Assembly: GCF_900100085.1 (NCBI RefSeq)
Contig: NZ_FNEJ01000003.1
Coordinates: 186,001 to 250,000, forward strand
Direction: 5' to 3'
Length of the DNA stretch: 64,000 bases
Origin: Salipiger marinus
GTDB taxonomy: Bacteria; Pseudomonadota; Alphaproteobacteria; Rhodobacterales; Rhodobacteraceae
Shown here: piece after piece, positions 1 through 8,800 of the stretch
Position numbering within the stretch: position 1 is the stretch's first letter
Layout: each line of letters starts with the position of its first letter
Translations under genes and position numbers: made by a program
Notes under the pieces: model-generated
What the model was told of the DNA's origin: nothing
Seen by the model: the letters and a program-made list of their open reading frames with translations, nothing else
Database searches by the model: none

Positions 1-1279
1 GCTGCAGCGACTCTGCGGTCAGCAGCCCCAGCGTGGCCAGCACGGTATAGGCCGCGATGGTCTCGTCCACTTCCGAAGAGATCAGCGCGTTGCGCGCGTC
101 CAGCAGTTCCTGTTCCGCATCCAGCACGTCCAGCGTGGTGCGGGCGCCCAGAGTCGCTTCCTCGCGGATGCCGTCAAAGGCCACGCCTGCGGCACGCACC
201 TGCTCGGACGAGGCAGAGATCGAGGCCCGCGCCACGCGCAGCTGCGCATAGGCGGTGCCCACGTTCTGCGGCACGATCTGCGACACCTGCAGCAGCTGCG
301 CCCGGTTCTGATCACGCACCGCCATCGCCTGACGCCGCGAGGAGCTGAGCGCGCCGCCGCTATAGATCGGGCCTTCGGCCTGCAGGCCGATGGTGCCGCC
401 GATCTGGCGGTTGTCATTGTCAAAGTTCTCGTCCAGCCCGTAGCTGCCGCGCAGCGACACCGTGGGGCGGCGGGCCGCCTCGGCGATGGCGATGCCGATT
501 TCGGCGGCGGTCACCTGATGCTGGGCCTGCGACATGTCGGGATGGTTGCGCAGCGCCTGCGACTTCGCCGCCTCGACATTGGCGGGCAGCGTCGGCAGGG
601 CCTGCGGTTCGACCAGAGTGCCGGGATAGCGCCCGACCACCGCCAGATATTCCTCGCGCGCAATGTCGAGCGAGCCCTCGGCAGAGGCCAGCAGCGCGCG
701 GGCCTCGGCCAGACGCGCCTCTGCGGCGGCCACGTCGGTGCGGGTCACCTCGCCCACCTCGAACCGGTCTTCGGCGGCGCGCAGTTCTTCGCCGATGACG
801 CGCACGTTGTTCTGGCGCAGCTGCAGGGCTTCGGTGGCACGCACCACTTCCATGAAGGCCTGAACGCCGCGCAGCATCACCTCCTGCTCGATCGAGACCA
901 GTGCGGCGCGGGTGGCCAGAACGGATTCCTTGGCCCCTTCCAGCGACAGGCGGTTGTTGCCGCCGTCAAACAGCGTCAGCGTCGCGGACAGGCCAAGGCT
1001 GGCGGTATTGCTGACCGAACTCAGCGTGGCAGCGCTGCGGGTGTCGCTGAAGCTGCGGGTGACGTCGCTGCTCCATGCGATGACCGGGCGCAGCGCGGCC
1101 ACCGACTGCGCCACGTCTTCGTCTGCGGCGCGCAGCACCGCGCGGTTCTGTTCCAGAAGTCCGCTGGTGTTGTAAGCTCCGACCAGCGCCTCTGCCAGCG
1201 TCTCGGCCGTGACCGGACCCACGGATGCCGCCGCAAGGCAGACCCCCGCGATCATTCCCTTCAGCGTCCTGCGCGCCAT
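1..1279 (-). CDS. tolC: TolC-family outer-membrane efflux protein (3' part cut by window edge)
   Basis: About 426 residues are readable before the frame leaves the window, so the C-terminus is missing. The protein opens with a signal peptide (MARRTLKGMIAGVCLAAASV, then GPVTAE). It continues with the alternating long-helix/strand pattern of two OEP repeats, for example residues near VVGRYPGTLVEPQALPTLPA, the RNHPDMSQAQHQVTAAE helix and VSLRGSYGLDE. TolC proteins form trimeric outer-membrane channels for type I secretion and tripartite efflux. It sits 47 bases downstream of pcm on the same strand. It is the only visible outer-membrane channel that could serve the type I secretion pair at 50.3-53.9 kb; that link is inference. 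Confidence 0.93.
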   Translation of the reverse strand, partial: MARRTLKGMIAGVCLAAASVGPVTAETLAEALVGAYNTSGLLEQNRAVLRAADEDVAQSVAALRPVIAWSSDVTRSFSDTRSAATLSSVSNTASLGLSATLTLFDGGNNRLSLEGAKESVLATRAALVSIEQEVMLRGVQAFMEVVRATEALQLRQNNVRVIGEELRAAEDRFEVGEVTRTDVAAAEARLAEARALLASAEGSLDIAREEYLAVVGRYPGTLVEPQALPTLPANVEAAKSQALRNHPDMSQAQHQVTAAEIGIAIAEAARRPTVSLRGSYGLDENFDNDNRQIGGTIGLQAEGPIYSGGALSSSRRQAMAVRDQNRAQLLQVSQIVPQNVGTAYAQLRVARASISASSEQVRAAGVAFDGIREEATLGARTTLDVLDAEQELLDARNALISSEVDETIAAYTVLATLGLLTAESLQ

Positions 1280-1326
1280 GCTCTGCCCTCTCTGGCCTGT
1301 TCTGTCCCTCAAGGTGCCGTTGGCGC

Positions 1327-1977
1327 CTAGAGGGCAAATTCCGTCTTGTGTTCAAAGCCCGGCAGCACTGGCGCCGTGGCATTGAACGAAAACCGCCAGT
1401 TGATGGCGCCATCGATCTTCCAGCCGACCCGCACCGTTCCCAGTGCGCCTTCCATGAAGATGCAGGCGATGCGCCCGCCTTCCTTCAGCTGGGCCGCGAT
1501 GGTGTCGGGCAGCGCCTGCACGCCGCCTTCGACAAGAATCGCGTCATAGGGGCCGTGCTGGGGCGCACCTTCGGCCAGAGGACCGGTCTGCAGGATCACA
1601 TTGTCGGCATGATCGCTCAGCAGGCCCTGCGCCTCGGTGACGCGGGCCTCGTCATCCTCGACCGCAACCACGGCCTCGGCGATGCGGGCGATGACGGCGG
1701 CGGAATAGCCCAGCCCCGCCCCCAGATCGAGCACCAGATCATTGGCCCCGAGGTTCAGCGCGTCGAGCATCTTGGCAAAGGTGCGCGGGTCCAGCACCAC
1801 GCGACCGCCGCCGAGGTCGACATTGCGACCGGCATAGGCGGCATCGCGCAATTCCGCGGGCACGAACTGCTCGCGCGGGATCCGCAGCATCGAATCAATG
1901 ATCGGGAACTTGGTGACATCCGAAGGACGAACCTGCGTGTCCACCATCATGCGGCGCAGCATGGCGAAATCGGTCAT
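1327..1977 (-). CDS. pcm: Protein-L-isoaspartate O-methyltransferase
   Basis: This 216-residue cytosolic SAM-dependent methyltransferase is the usual size for the family, which repairs isoaspartyl residues. Visible are the N-terminal segment with [21 protein letters not shown], the SAM-binding glycine motif [17 protein letters not shown], the acidic strand end VVAVEDDE and the later [15 protein letters not shown]. The family's usual catalytic loop is weakly conserved here, so activity on isoaspartate is inferred. The gene lies immediately before tolC on the same strand, probably in one transcript. Confidence 0.88.
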   Translation of the reverse strand: MTDFAMLRRMMVDTQVRPSDVTKFPIIDSMLRIPREQFVPAELRDAAYAGRNVDLGGGRVVLDPRTFAKMLDALNLGANDLVLDLGAGLGYSAAVIARIAEAVVAVEDDEARVTEAQGLLSDHADNVILQTGPLAEGAPQHGPYDAILVEGGVQALPDTIAAQLKEGGRIACIFMEGALGTVRVGWKIDGAINWRFSFNATAPVLPGFEHKTEFAL

Positions 1978-2123
1978 CTGCTAAACTCTTCCGTTCAGAT
2001 TTCCATGGAAGAGGTTGTGCCACACTTGCGCGGGTGGGGCAATGACCCGACAGCGACAAATCAAAAGGCATGGCGCGGGTGTGATCCGGACACATCCGCG
2101 CCATGCCCCCGACAGGGCAGATT

Positions 2124-2441
2124 TCAGTCGTCCCGCATCGCCCGCCCGGCATTGCGCCCGGCCAGAAACGCGTCGATCACCGCAGCCATGGAGGTGGCGC
2201 GGGGGGCGGCAGCCACGGGCACGCGACGGCGCACGGGGATGAAGAACAGCAGCAGCGCCAGCACCAGATAGACCAGCCCCACCACCAGCGCGGCGGTCTG
2301 CGGGTTATAAGAGAGGGCAAGGGACAGCCACGCTGCGCGAGTCAAAAAAATGGCCGCGACGGTCAGGCAGACCGCCCCGGCAAGATTGCGGCAGGCGCGG
2401 GTCAGGCCCGCGCGCAGCCGTGCTTCGATCATTCCGAGCAA
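2124..2441 (-). CDS. Small two-helix membrane protein, YqjE/phage-holin-3_6-like
   Basis: The product is about 105 residues with two hydrophobic segments (around AGAVCLTVAAIFLTRAAWL and ALVVGLVYLVLALLLFFIP) and a basic, disordered tail. The shape matches YqjE-like proteins of the Phage_holin_3_6 family, which have unknown function and usually accompany a DUF883 (YqjD) protein, as here. A TTG start at 2441 is preferred: GGAGG lies 9 bases upstream, inside the last two codons and stop of the DUF883 gene, which suggests translational coupling. An ATG at 2432 is the alternative but is too far from this site. Confidence 0.72.
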   Translation of the reverse strand: MLGMIEARLRAGLTRACRNLAGAVCLTVAAIFLTRAAWLSLALSYNPQTAALVVGLVYLVLALLLFFIPVRRRVPVAAAPRATSMAAVIDAFLAGRNAGRAMRDD

Positions 2442-2447
2442 GCCGGA

Positions 2448-2831
2448 TTACCTCCGCGAGCCCAGATAGCCCATCAGGAACCCCACCGCGGCGGCGATGC
2501 CCACCGCCTGAAACGGATTGCTCTGGATCGAGCCGCGGGTGTTGTCCTCGAACTCGGCGGCGCGACGGCCTGCCTCGCGCAGCGCCTCTTCGGTGCGGTC
2601 GCGGGCATCATGCACCGCGTGGTTGGCGCGGTCCTTCAGATCATGCGCGGCGGCATCGACGCGGCTGCGCGCCTCGCGACCATGACGCGAGGTGATCTCT
2701 CCCACCAGCTCGGTCAGTGCGGCCACATCGGCGCGCAGGGTTGCGATCTGATCGCTGACGGCGTCGGTATCCTTGCTCACAGTTTTCTCCATTGCAGAAC
2801 CATTTTCGGTCTTGGATGCGGTCGCAGCCAT
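2448..2831 (-). CDS. DUF883 / YqjD-ElaB-like inner-membrane protein
   Basis: The 127-residue protein starts MAATASKTENGSAMEKTV. It has a long charged coiled-coil (heptads through residues 25-95) and ends in a short glycine-rich membrane helix, PFQAVGIAAAVGFLMGYLGS, followed by SRR. This is the layout of E. coli YqjD/ElaB, membrane-anchored proteins that associate with ribosomes in stationary phase. The ATG at 2831 is chosen because AGGAG sits about 8 bases before it; a frame extending to 2867 has no comparable site. The next gene is YqjE-like and is coupled to it. Confidence 0.82.
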   Translation of the reverse strand: MAATASKTENGSAMEKTVSKDTDAVSDQIATLRADVAALTELVGEITSRHGREARSRVDAAAHDLKDRANHAVHDARDRTEEALREAGRRAAEFEDNTRGSIQSNPFQAVGIAAAVGFLMGYLGSRR

Positions 2832-3148
2832 GATCCACTCCTGTCCTAGGTCAGTGTTCGTAGACAAACGCGGCCCCCGCCCAAAAGGTTCCAGAAGAAG
2901 AGCGGCCGCAGCAAACTGCGGCGCTGCGGGCCCGGCGCAGCCCTTGACCTGCCCTGAACCTGCCCGGCTTTGAGGAGCCCTTGCAAGAAATTTGCCAAGC
3001 CAGCGCAGGGATAAGATCCAGTGACCAGCGGTGCCACAACGCTGTGGCCAATGGGTGGCCCCCCGCCCAACCGACAGTCACGGGTCAGGTCCTCCAGCTC
3101 CGCCTCGGGCATGTCAGAGAGCCTGCTCATCTGACGGATCCCTTCGAC
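2832..3148. other. Gene-free interval
   Basis: The 317 bases between the DUF883 gene and the ATPase gene, both on the minus strand, hold no open frame with coding character that I can support. Presumably this is the DUF883 promoter region. No clear terminator or operator was recognised. Confidence 0.5.
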
Positions 3149-5062
3149 CTATGCGGCGGTCGATTTGGGCCGCGGCAGGCGGCGCGCTGCTGCATCGGCC
3201 GGACTGCCCGCGCCCTGACCTGTCTGCCCGGGCACGATCCTCAGCGCCCGCAAGGCGTTCAGGATCACCGCAACGTCGATCACCTCCTGCAAAAGCGCGC
3301 CCTGCACGGGTGTCAGGTATCCGAAAGCCGCCGCCACCATGCCAAGCACCGAAAGACCGATCCCGACCGCGACGCTTTCAAGCGCGATGCGTTTCGACCT
3401 CTGCGCGATTTCGATCCCCGGCAACAGGCGGTCCAGATGATCGACCAGCAGCACGACATCCGCCGCCTCGGCCGAAGCTGCCGCCCCGCGCGCCCCCATC
3501 GCGACGCCGATATCCGCGACCGCCAGCGCTGGCGCATCGTTGACGCCATCGCCGACCATCATGACCGGGCCGGTCTTGCGCTCTGTCACAACCAGACGCA
3601 CCTTCTGATCGGGGGTCAGATCGGCCCGGACAGCGTCGAGCCCCAGCCCCTCCGTCACCGCCTCGGCGACGGCGCGGCGGTCGCCGGTCGCCAGCAGGAT
3701 GCGCGTGATCCCCAACCGGCGCAGCCCCGCCAGCAGGTCAGCCGTGCCAGCACGCAGCGCGTCAGCCATCACCAGATGACCCGCCAACCTGCCGTCCACG
3801 GCAAGCGACACGACCACCGACCCCGCCGTGAGGACCGTGCCTTCCGGGGTGGCCACACCGGTCTGCGCGGCAACAAAACCCGCGCCGCCCACAACGACCC
3901 GTCGTCCGTCGACGCTGCCTGCAACGCCTTCGCCCGGCGTCTCCACGACACTCTCGGGAACAGGCAGGGCGAGACCACGCGCCTGCGCCGCCGCGACAAC
4001 CGCCTGAGCGATCGGATGTTTCGATGCCTGATCGAGCGCGGCGGCGAAATACAGGATCTCCTCTTCGGACAGGTCCCCCTGCCGGTTGACCGACACGATC
4101 TGTGGCCGCCCCTCTGTCAGCGTCCCGGTCTTGTCGAGGATCAGCGTCCTGATCCGGGCCAGCGCCTCGAGCGGTTTCGCCCCCTTGATCAGAACCCCGA
4201 AATGCGCCGCCCGCGACAGCCCCGCCACCAGCGCCACCGGCACGGCAAGAATAAGCGGACAGGGTGTCGCGACCACCAGAACCGCCACCGCGCGGATCGG
4301 ATCGCCGGTAAACCACCATGCGGCTGTCGCCAGCGCGACCGTCACGATCAGGAACAGCAGCGAATACCGGTCGGCCAGCCGCGCCATCGGCGCCTTGGAT
4401 TCCTGCGCCGCCTCGACCAGCCTGACGATCCCGGCATAGGTGCTGTCGGCAGCACGCCGCGTGACCCGAAGATCGAACGCCTCGCCCGCATTGGTGGAGC
4501 CGCTCATGACGGCCTGCCCCTGCTCCAGCCGAGCGGGCATCGACTCGCCGGTCAGCGCCGACTGGTCCAGCATCGCGCCCGCGCTCTCTACCGTCCCGTC
4601 CACCGGCGCCACGTCGCCCTGCCGGATCAGCAGCAGGTCGCCCGGGGCGATGTCAGCCAGAGGCACCTCGTCAAGCGCACCATTGCGGTGGCGGGTGGCG
4701 GTGCGGGGCACGCGGGACAGAAGGTCGCTCATCTCGCGCCGGGCACGGCCCTGCGCGAAACTTTCAAGGAAGGTGCCGCCCGAATACATAAGCGCGACCA
4801 CCGCCGCCGCCAGCGTCTCGCCGAACAGAAGGGCTGCCGACATCGACAGCGCCGCCACGATGTCGAGCCCGACCTCGCCTTGCCCAAGGCTGCGCAGGAT
4901 TTCGACGCAAAGCGCCGCAAGGACGGGGATGACACCTGCCGTCCACGCGATCGCGGCAAAGCCCGGCTCCCCCAGCAGCCAGAACACAAGGCCGGACACC
5001 AGACCCAGCAGGGCCAGACCCAGCAGGGCAACGTTCAGGCGATCATGAAACAAGGCCATCAT
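3149..5062 (-). CDS. P1B-type heavy-metal-translocating ATPase with a TPCPL membrane motif
   Basis: The protein is about 637 residues and has no N-terminal HMA or histidine-rich metal-binding domain. In order it shows TGES (actuator), the transmembrane metal motif ATPCPLILAVPVA, the phosphorylation site DKTGTLTEG, the P1B-specific SKHP, and the hinge MVGDGVNDAPALAVADIG. P1B pumps usually carry CPC, SPC, CPH or TPC; CPL is uncommon, so the exported metal cannot be named. Two adjacent ATG codons (5062 and 5059) follow a weak purine-rich stretch; GTG at 5092 is possible. It is divergent from the cupin/Acg pair and shares the intergenic FNR-type box. Confidence 0.87.
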   Translation of the reverse strand: MMALFHDRLNVALLGLALLGLVSGLVFWLLGEPGFAAIAWTAGVIPVLAALCVEILRSLGQGEVGLDIVAALSMSAALLFGETLAAAVVALMYSGGTFLESFAQGRARREMSDLLSRVPRTATRHRNGALDEVPLADIAPGDLLLIRQGDVAPVDGTVESAGAMLDQSALTGESMPARLEQGQAVMSGSTNAGEAFDLRVTRRAADSTYAGIVRLVEAAQESKAPMARLADRYSLLFLIVTVALATAAWWFTGDPIRAVAVLVVATPCPLILAVPVALVAGLSRAAHFGVLIKGAKPLEALARIRTLILDKTGTLTEGRPQIVSVNRQGDLSEEEILYFAAALDQASKHPIAQAVVAAAQARGLALPVPESVVETPGEGVAGSVDGRRVVVGGAGFVAAQTGVATPEGTVLTAGSVVVSLAVDGRLAGHLVMADALRAGTADLLAGLRRLGITRILLATGDRRAVAEAVTEGLGLDAVRADLTPDQKVRLVVTERKTGPVMMVGDGVNDAPALAVADIGVAMGARGAAASAEAADVVLLVDHLDRLLPGIEIAQRSKRIALESVAVGIGLSVLGMVAAAFGYLTPVQGALLQEVIDVAVILNALRALRIVPGQTGQGAGSPADAAARRLPRPKSTAA

Positions 5063-5403
5063 CCGGGGCCTGTCCCTGCAGCAATCCCGCACCCGGGGGC
5101 TGGTCGGGGATCACACAGCCGTCCCGCTCGCGTCTCGCGAGGCAGAGCGCCCACACGATCAAGGACGAGAGCGTTCAAGTCAGTTCCACGCGGCAAATCC
5201 CAGCCTCCCGCCTCGGCAGGCCGGGGCGCCAGCAGCGCCTCGTGAGGCGCAGGCGGATGCCCTGCGCCATGGCACACCGCGCCGCGCCCGGCACGGACTT
5301 GCCCTGCGGGTGTCGCCTTGGGCATCGGGTCTCCCTTCCGTGTCGCGCCACGCCCCGCATGCGGCGCCTGATCCGACTGTGACCCGATGGACCGGCACCT
5401 GCA

Positions 5404-5417
5404 TTGATGTGCATCAG
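5404..5417. promoter_or_regulatory. FNR/FnrL-type binding site
   Basis: TTGATGTGCATCAG matches the consensus TTGAT-N4-ATCAA at 9 of 10 positions. It lies in the 443-base region between the divergent ATPase and cupin genes, 89 bases before the cupin start. The rest of the interval (5063-5403 and 5418-5505) holds no gene I can support. Oxygen-responsive control of one or both transcripts is inferred. Confidence 0.6.
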
Positions 5418-5505
5418 GGACGGCGCGGCCAATCGCGCCTTTACTGCACGCGCGCTGGCGTCCCGCCGGACCCGGCCAGAGACAGGCATGGAAAAGGAGA
5501 CCGCG

Positions 5506-5901
5506 ATGAAAGGCTATGTTGCCGATATCGAGAAGCTTGCCGAGAAGAACGAAAAGTTCAGGCAGGTTCTCTACACTGGCGCGCATCTGCAACTGGTGCT
5601 GATGACGCTGAAACCGGGGCAGGACATCGGCGCGGAAACGCACGCGACCCATGACCAGTTCTTTCGCATCGAGAAAGGCAAAGGCGCCGCCGTGATCGAC
5701 GGCGTGACCCACAAGGTCAAGGGCGGCGACTGCGTCATCGTGCCCGCCGGGGCGGTCCATAACGTGACCAACACGGGCGAAAAGCCCCTGCATCTTTACA
5801 CGCTCTACAGCCCGCCGGAACACATGGACCATCTGGTTCAGAAGACCAAGGCCGAGGCCGAGGCTTCGCATGAGGCCTTCGATGGCGGGGCAACCGAATG
5901 A
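5506..5901 (+). CDS. Small cupin-fold protein
   Basis: This single-domain cupin has 131 residues. Cupin motif 1 is visible as G-ETHATHDQFFRIEKGKG and motif 2 as GDCVIVPAGAVHNVTNTG; the H-T-H, E and H residues could bind a metal. Bacterial proteins of this form are of unsettled function, often induced in low oxygen. ATG 5506 is chosen because AAAGGAG lies 7 bases upstream; longer in-frame starts lack a site. Its stop overlaps the region before the flavoprotein gene, so the two are probably co-transcribed under the upstream FNR-type box. Confidence 0.86.
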   Translation: MKGYVADIEKLAEKNEKFRQVLYTGAHLQLVLMTLKPGQDIGAETHATHDQFFRIEKGKGAAVIDGVTHKVKGGDCVIVPAGAVHNVTNTGEKPLHLYTLYSPPEHMDHLVQKTKAEAEASHEAFDGGATE

Positions 5902-5938
5902 TGGCGCCCCTCGCATCCTGCGCCACAGGCGCGGTGTC

Positions 5939-7036
5939 ATGATGCGGCGCAGATCCCTGCTGATCGGTGGCGGCCTCGGGCCGCTGGCCCTTGGCGGCGC
6001 CGCTTGGGCAGGCTGGCAACGGAGGCGGGCGGCGGCGGACATGTCTGACTACGCAGCGGGGTTGCGGGCCCCCCTGCCCGTTCCGGCCACCAGCCGCGAT
6101 TTGATCCGCTATGCGACGCTGGCCGCAAACGGACACAACACCCAGCCCTGGCTGTTCCGCCCGGATGCACAGGGCATCGAGATCCTGCCCGATTTCACCC
6201 GCCGGACCCCGGTTGTGGACCCCGACGATCACCATCTTTTTGCAAGCCTCGGATGCGCGGCGGAAAACCTCGCGCTTGCCGCACGCGCGCGGGGGCAATC
6301 GGGCGAGATTGCCTTCGATCCGGAGGGCGGCGGCAAGCTGCGCGTCGATCTGCGCAGTGCACCTGTCGTCGATACGGCCCTCTTCGGCGCGATTCCGCTG
6401 CGGCAGTCCACGCGATCCGACTATGACGGCAGTGCGGTCAGCGCCGCCGACCTGTCGCAGCTTGCGACGGCAGCAGCGGTCGAGGGCGTCGATCTGATCC
6501 TGATCACCGAACGCGGCCAGATCGAGCAACTGCGCGACCTCGTGATCGCGGGCAACAGCGCCCAGATGGCCGACCCGGCCTTCGTGGCAGAACTGATGCA
6601 CTGGCTGCGGTTCAACCCGGCAGCAGCCATGACACCGGGCGACGGCCTTTACAGCGCAGCCAGCGGCAACCCCGCCATGCCGGACTGGCTGGCGCCGCGC
6701 CTCTTCGACATGGTGTTCACCGCCAGGGCGGAGAACGCGAAATACGCCCGCCAGATCGCCACCTCCTCCGGGGTCGCGGTGTTCGTGTCGGCACGGGACG
6801 AGCCCGAACACTGGGTGCAAGCCGGTCGCGCCTGCCAGCGGTTTTCCTTGCAGGCGACCGCCCTGGGGCTGAAGACCGCATACATAAATCAGCCGGTCGA
6901 GGTTTCCGCCCTGCGGGCTGACCTCGCCGCACTGGTCGGTCTGCCAGGGCGCAGACCCGATATCGTGATGCGCTTCGGACGGGCGCCCGCAATGCCAATG
7001 TCGGCGCGCAGGCCGGTCGAAGCGGTGATGGTTTGA
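5939..7036 (+). CDS. Tat-exported Acg-family nitroreductase-fold FMN protein
   Basis: The product has about 365 residues from ATG 5939 (or 5942). It begins MMRRRSLLIGGGLGPLALGG, a twin-arginine signal, so it is probably periplasmic. The body has the nitroreductase-fold hallmarks of the Acg family, including the NGHNTQPWLFR flavin segment near the N-terminus, RQSTRSDYDG and a late AGRACQRFSLQATALGLKT helix. Acg proteins may sequester flavin; their reaction is not settled. The frame stays open back to 5870, but that would bury the Tat signal. It follows the cupin gene closely and so probably shares FNR-type control. Confidence 0.83.
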   Translation: MMRRRSLLIGGGLGPLALGGAAWAGWQRRRAAADMSDYAAGLRAPLPVPATSRDLIRYATLAANGHNTQPWLFRPDAQGIEILPDFTRRTPVVDPDDHHLFASLGCAAENLALAARARGQSGEIAFDPEGGGKLRVDLRSAPVVDTALFGAIPLRQSTRSDYDGSAVSAADLSQLATAAAVEGVDLILITERGQIEQLRDLVIAGNSAQMADPAFVAELMHWLRFNPAAAMTPGDGLYSAASGNPAMPDWLAPRLFDMVFTARAENAKYARQIATSSGVAVFVSARDEPEHWVQAGRACQRFSLQATALGLKTAYINQPVEVSALRADLAALVGLPGRRPDIVMRFGRAPAMPMSARRPVEAVMV

Positions 7037-7295
7037 GAGGCGAGGCGGCAGTTCGGGCTGTCAGTGAACCAAGCGTATACCGACCAGAACCGCGACATCT
7101 GCCGCGCGCCGGACAACAGGGTTTGCAACCGGTCACTCAATCAACCGTCCGATGCAGCACCCGAAGAGGGAGAGGACGTTCCGCAAGATGACGAAGGTTC
7201 CGACTTGCCGGAACGTGACGCAGCGGAAGCTGCCTGAATATTGCCAATCACAAACGCCAGTCCACCGCGCACCAAATGGAGGGCTGGCCGACCTG

Positions 7296-7394
7296 TTAAG
7301 GACAGCAACACCTCACCCGCACACCCGGCTGGTCCTTGCCATGCGCCTCGCGGATTTCCTCCGCTGCAGAGGCTCCGATTAAGACGTTCTTCAT
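7296..7394 (-). pseudogene. Truncated leader of a lost gene (MKNVLIGAS...)
   Basis: An ATG with an excellent AAGGAG site begins a 32-codon frame reading MKNVLIGASAAEEIREAHGK before a stop. A strong ribosome site on so short a frame, 43 bases downstream of the CMD gene on the same strand, suggests the remains of a third gene whose body has been deleted. The MKNVLIGA start could belong to a Rossmann-fold oxidoreductase, but that is a guess. The rest of 7037-7437 contains only an acidic open stretch without a start (7037 to about 7240, plus strand). Confidence 0.35.
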
Positions 7395-7437
7395 CAGGTT
7401 CTCCTTCGATCTGTTAGGTTCGTTCATAAGCGGCCCG

Positions 7438-8187
7438 CTAGTCTGCCGCGCGGGCATCGAAGACGTTGCGGAAAACGGGCATCGCCGAAAACACGCGCGG
7501 CCATCCAGCGTAGAAGGCGAGCTGGGTCAGAGCTTCGGATGCCTCGTCCCGGGTCAGGCCGTTATCCAGTGCTCGGCCCAAGTGGAACGGCACCTGCTCG
7601 CTCTGTCCCGAGGCTACCAGCGCGGTCACGGTGATCAGGCTGCGATCGCGCGGGGCAAGGTCCGGGCGCAGCCAGAGGTCGCGGAAAAGCGTCTCGCGAG
7701 TGTAATCGACCACGCCAATGGCGGTTTCGGCGTGATCGGCCTGCACATTCTCCTCGCGCGCGCTCTCGGCCTCCATGTCCAGCGGCAACAGGTCGACATC
7801 TGCGCCGGGCAGGCTGTCCGCGGCGACACCTTGCGCCTCAAAGATTGGCGCCAGCGCTTCAGCCGCGGCCGCCGCGTTCCCCCACCCCGAGTAGAAAGCC
7901 AGATGAGTCACGACCCCTGACATCTCGGCAGGCGTGACGCCGTTCTCCAGCGCGCGCGAGAACTCCTGCGGCATCAGCGCTGTCTGTTGCCGCGCAATCA
8001 GGGTGGCGACGGTCACCACGCTGCGGTCGCGGGCGGAAAGGTCATGCCTCTGCCAGACGTCTTCTTCGACGACGGAGGAGTTGTAATGCGAGAGCGCCGG
8101 CGATACCCGGCTGGTCACGTCGGTCTGGCCCATGGCGACTCCAGCGGACATGCTGAGGGCGACGGTAAGGGGTGCGATAAACTTCAT
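7438..8187 (-). CDS. Exported protein with two tandem carboxymuconolactone-decarboxylase (CMD) domains
   Basis: The 249-residue protein starts MKFIAPLTVALSMSAGVAMG, a Sec signal. Two homologous CMD-like halves follow: ARDRSVVTVATLIARQQTAL...ENGVTPAEMSGVVTHLAFYSGW and APRDRSLITVTALVASGQSE...DNGLTRDEASEALTQLAFYAGW. No cysteine is visible, so AhpD-type CxxC redox chemistry is excluded; the function is unknown. The start at 8187 fits the signal peptide and an AAGGA site, whereas the open frame continues to 8319. It clusters with a cyclophilin-like protein and an alpha/beta hydrolase, all exported and all divergent from lysR. Confidence 0.84.
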   Translation of the reverse strand: MKFIAPLTVALSMSAGVAMGQTDVTSRVSPALSHYNSSVVEEDVWQRHDLSARDRSVVTVATLIARQQTALMPQEFSRALENGVTPAEMSGVVTHLAFYSGWGNAAAAAEALAPIFEAQGVAADSLPGADVDLLPLDMEAESAREENVQADHAETAIGVVDYTRETLFRDLWLRPDLAPRDRSLITVTALVASGQSEQVPFHLGRALDNGLTRDEASEALTQLAFYAGWPRVFSAMPVFRNVFDARAAD

Positions 8188-8315
8188 CAGGTATCCTTGG
8201 TGTGGTGAGCGTTCTGCCGGCAGGCCGAAGAAGTTGGACCTGGAATCTGGCATGAAACGGCGGACCGCCGTCCGAACCGCAGCGGGATTGTGGAGCGGTC
8301 CGCGCAGCCGCGGGT

Positions 8316-8726
8316 TCAATCGAGACGGGTCAGTTCGACAGTGACGTTACCAGGCTGATCGAAGACCGACACATCGCCCGTGATCTGCCCGAGGATGATG
8401 ATTCCCGGAGCCGGGACGCTGCCAGAGCTGTAGTAGATCACGACGTGATTGGAGTTCCACAGACCGAGCGTGCCGGTCGAGAAGTCGCGCTGTCGCGTCA
8501 GTTCGGGCAAGTCAGACGGCAGGTGGCCTGTCTTTTCCTGGCGAAGATGGTCGCGCATGTCGATGGTCAGCGGCAGCATCTCCAGCAAGGCATGGGCGGC
8601 CTTGTTATCGGCAAGCGTGGCGGTCACCTCGCCCCAGTCTGACGAAATTCGAATCTGTTCCTGTGCCATGGCAGCTCCAGACAATCCCAGGCCGAAAGCG
8701 GCAGCGCCCAGTGTTGATGTCCACAT
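8316..8726 (-). CDS. Exported cyclophilin-like-fold protein
   Basis: The product has 136 residues with a signal peptide (MWTSTLGAAAFGLGLSGAAMA, cleaved before QEQ). The mature domain (ISSDWGEVTATLADNKAAH, LPSDLPELTRQRDFSTGTLGLW, APGIIILGQITGDVSVF) matches the small cyclophilin-like family typified by TM1367, which lacks proven isomerase activity. A GGGAGG site about 10 bases before 8726 supports the start. It lies between the alpha/beta hydrolase and CMD genes, so a shared transcript is likely. Confidence 0.8.
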   Translation of the reverse strand: MWTSTLGAAAFGLGLSGAAMAQEQIRISSDWGEVTATLADNKAAHALLEMLPLTIDMRDHLRQEKTGHLPSDLPELTRQRDFSTGTLGLWNSNHVVIYYSSGSVPAPGIIILGQITGDVSVFDQPGNVTVELTRLD

Positions 8727-8800
8727 GTTGACGTGCCTCCCTTCAGCTATCTTGAGTGGGCATGGGGCCCGCGCTCTCGCGCCGGGCCCTCTCGCATGGC

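Noticed and set aside
2981-5245. A 754-codon plus-strand frame over the P-type ATPase
   Set aside because: Composition is Arg/His/Gln-rich junk opposite a clear ATPase with all catalytic motifs.
7037-7240. A plus-strand coding fragment with an acidic C-terminus after the Acg gene
   Set aside because: It stays open from the preceding stop but has no start codon with a ribosome site and no recognisable domain; the acidic end may be chance composition.
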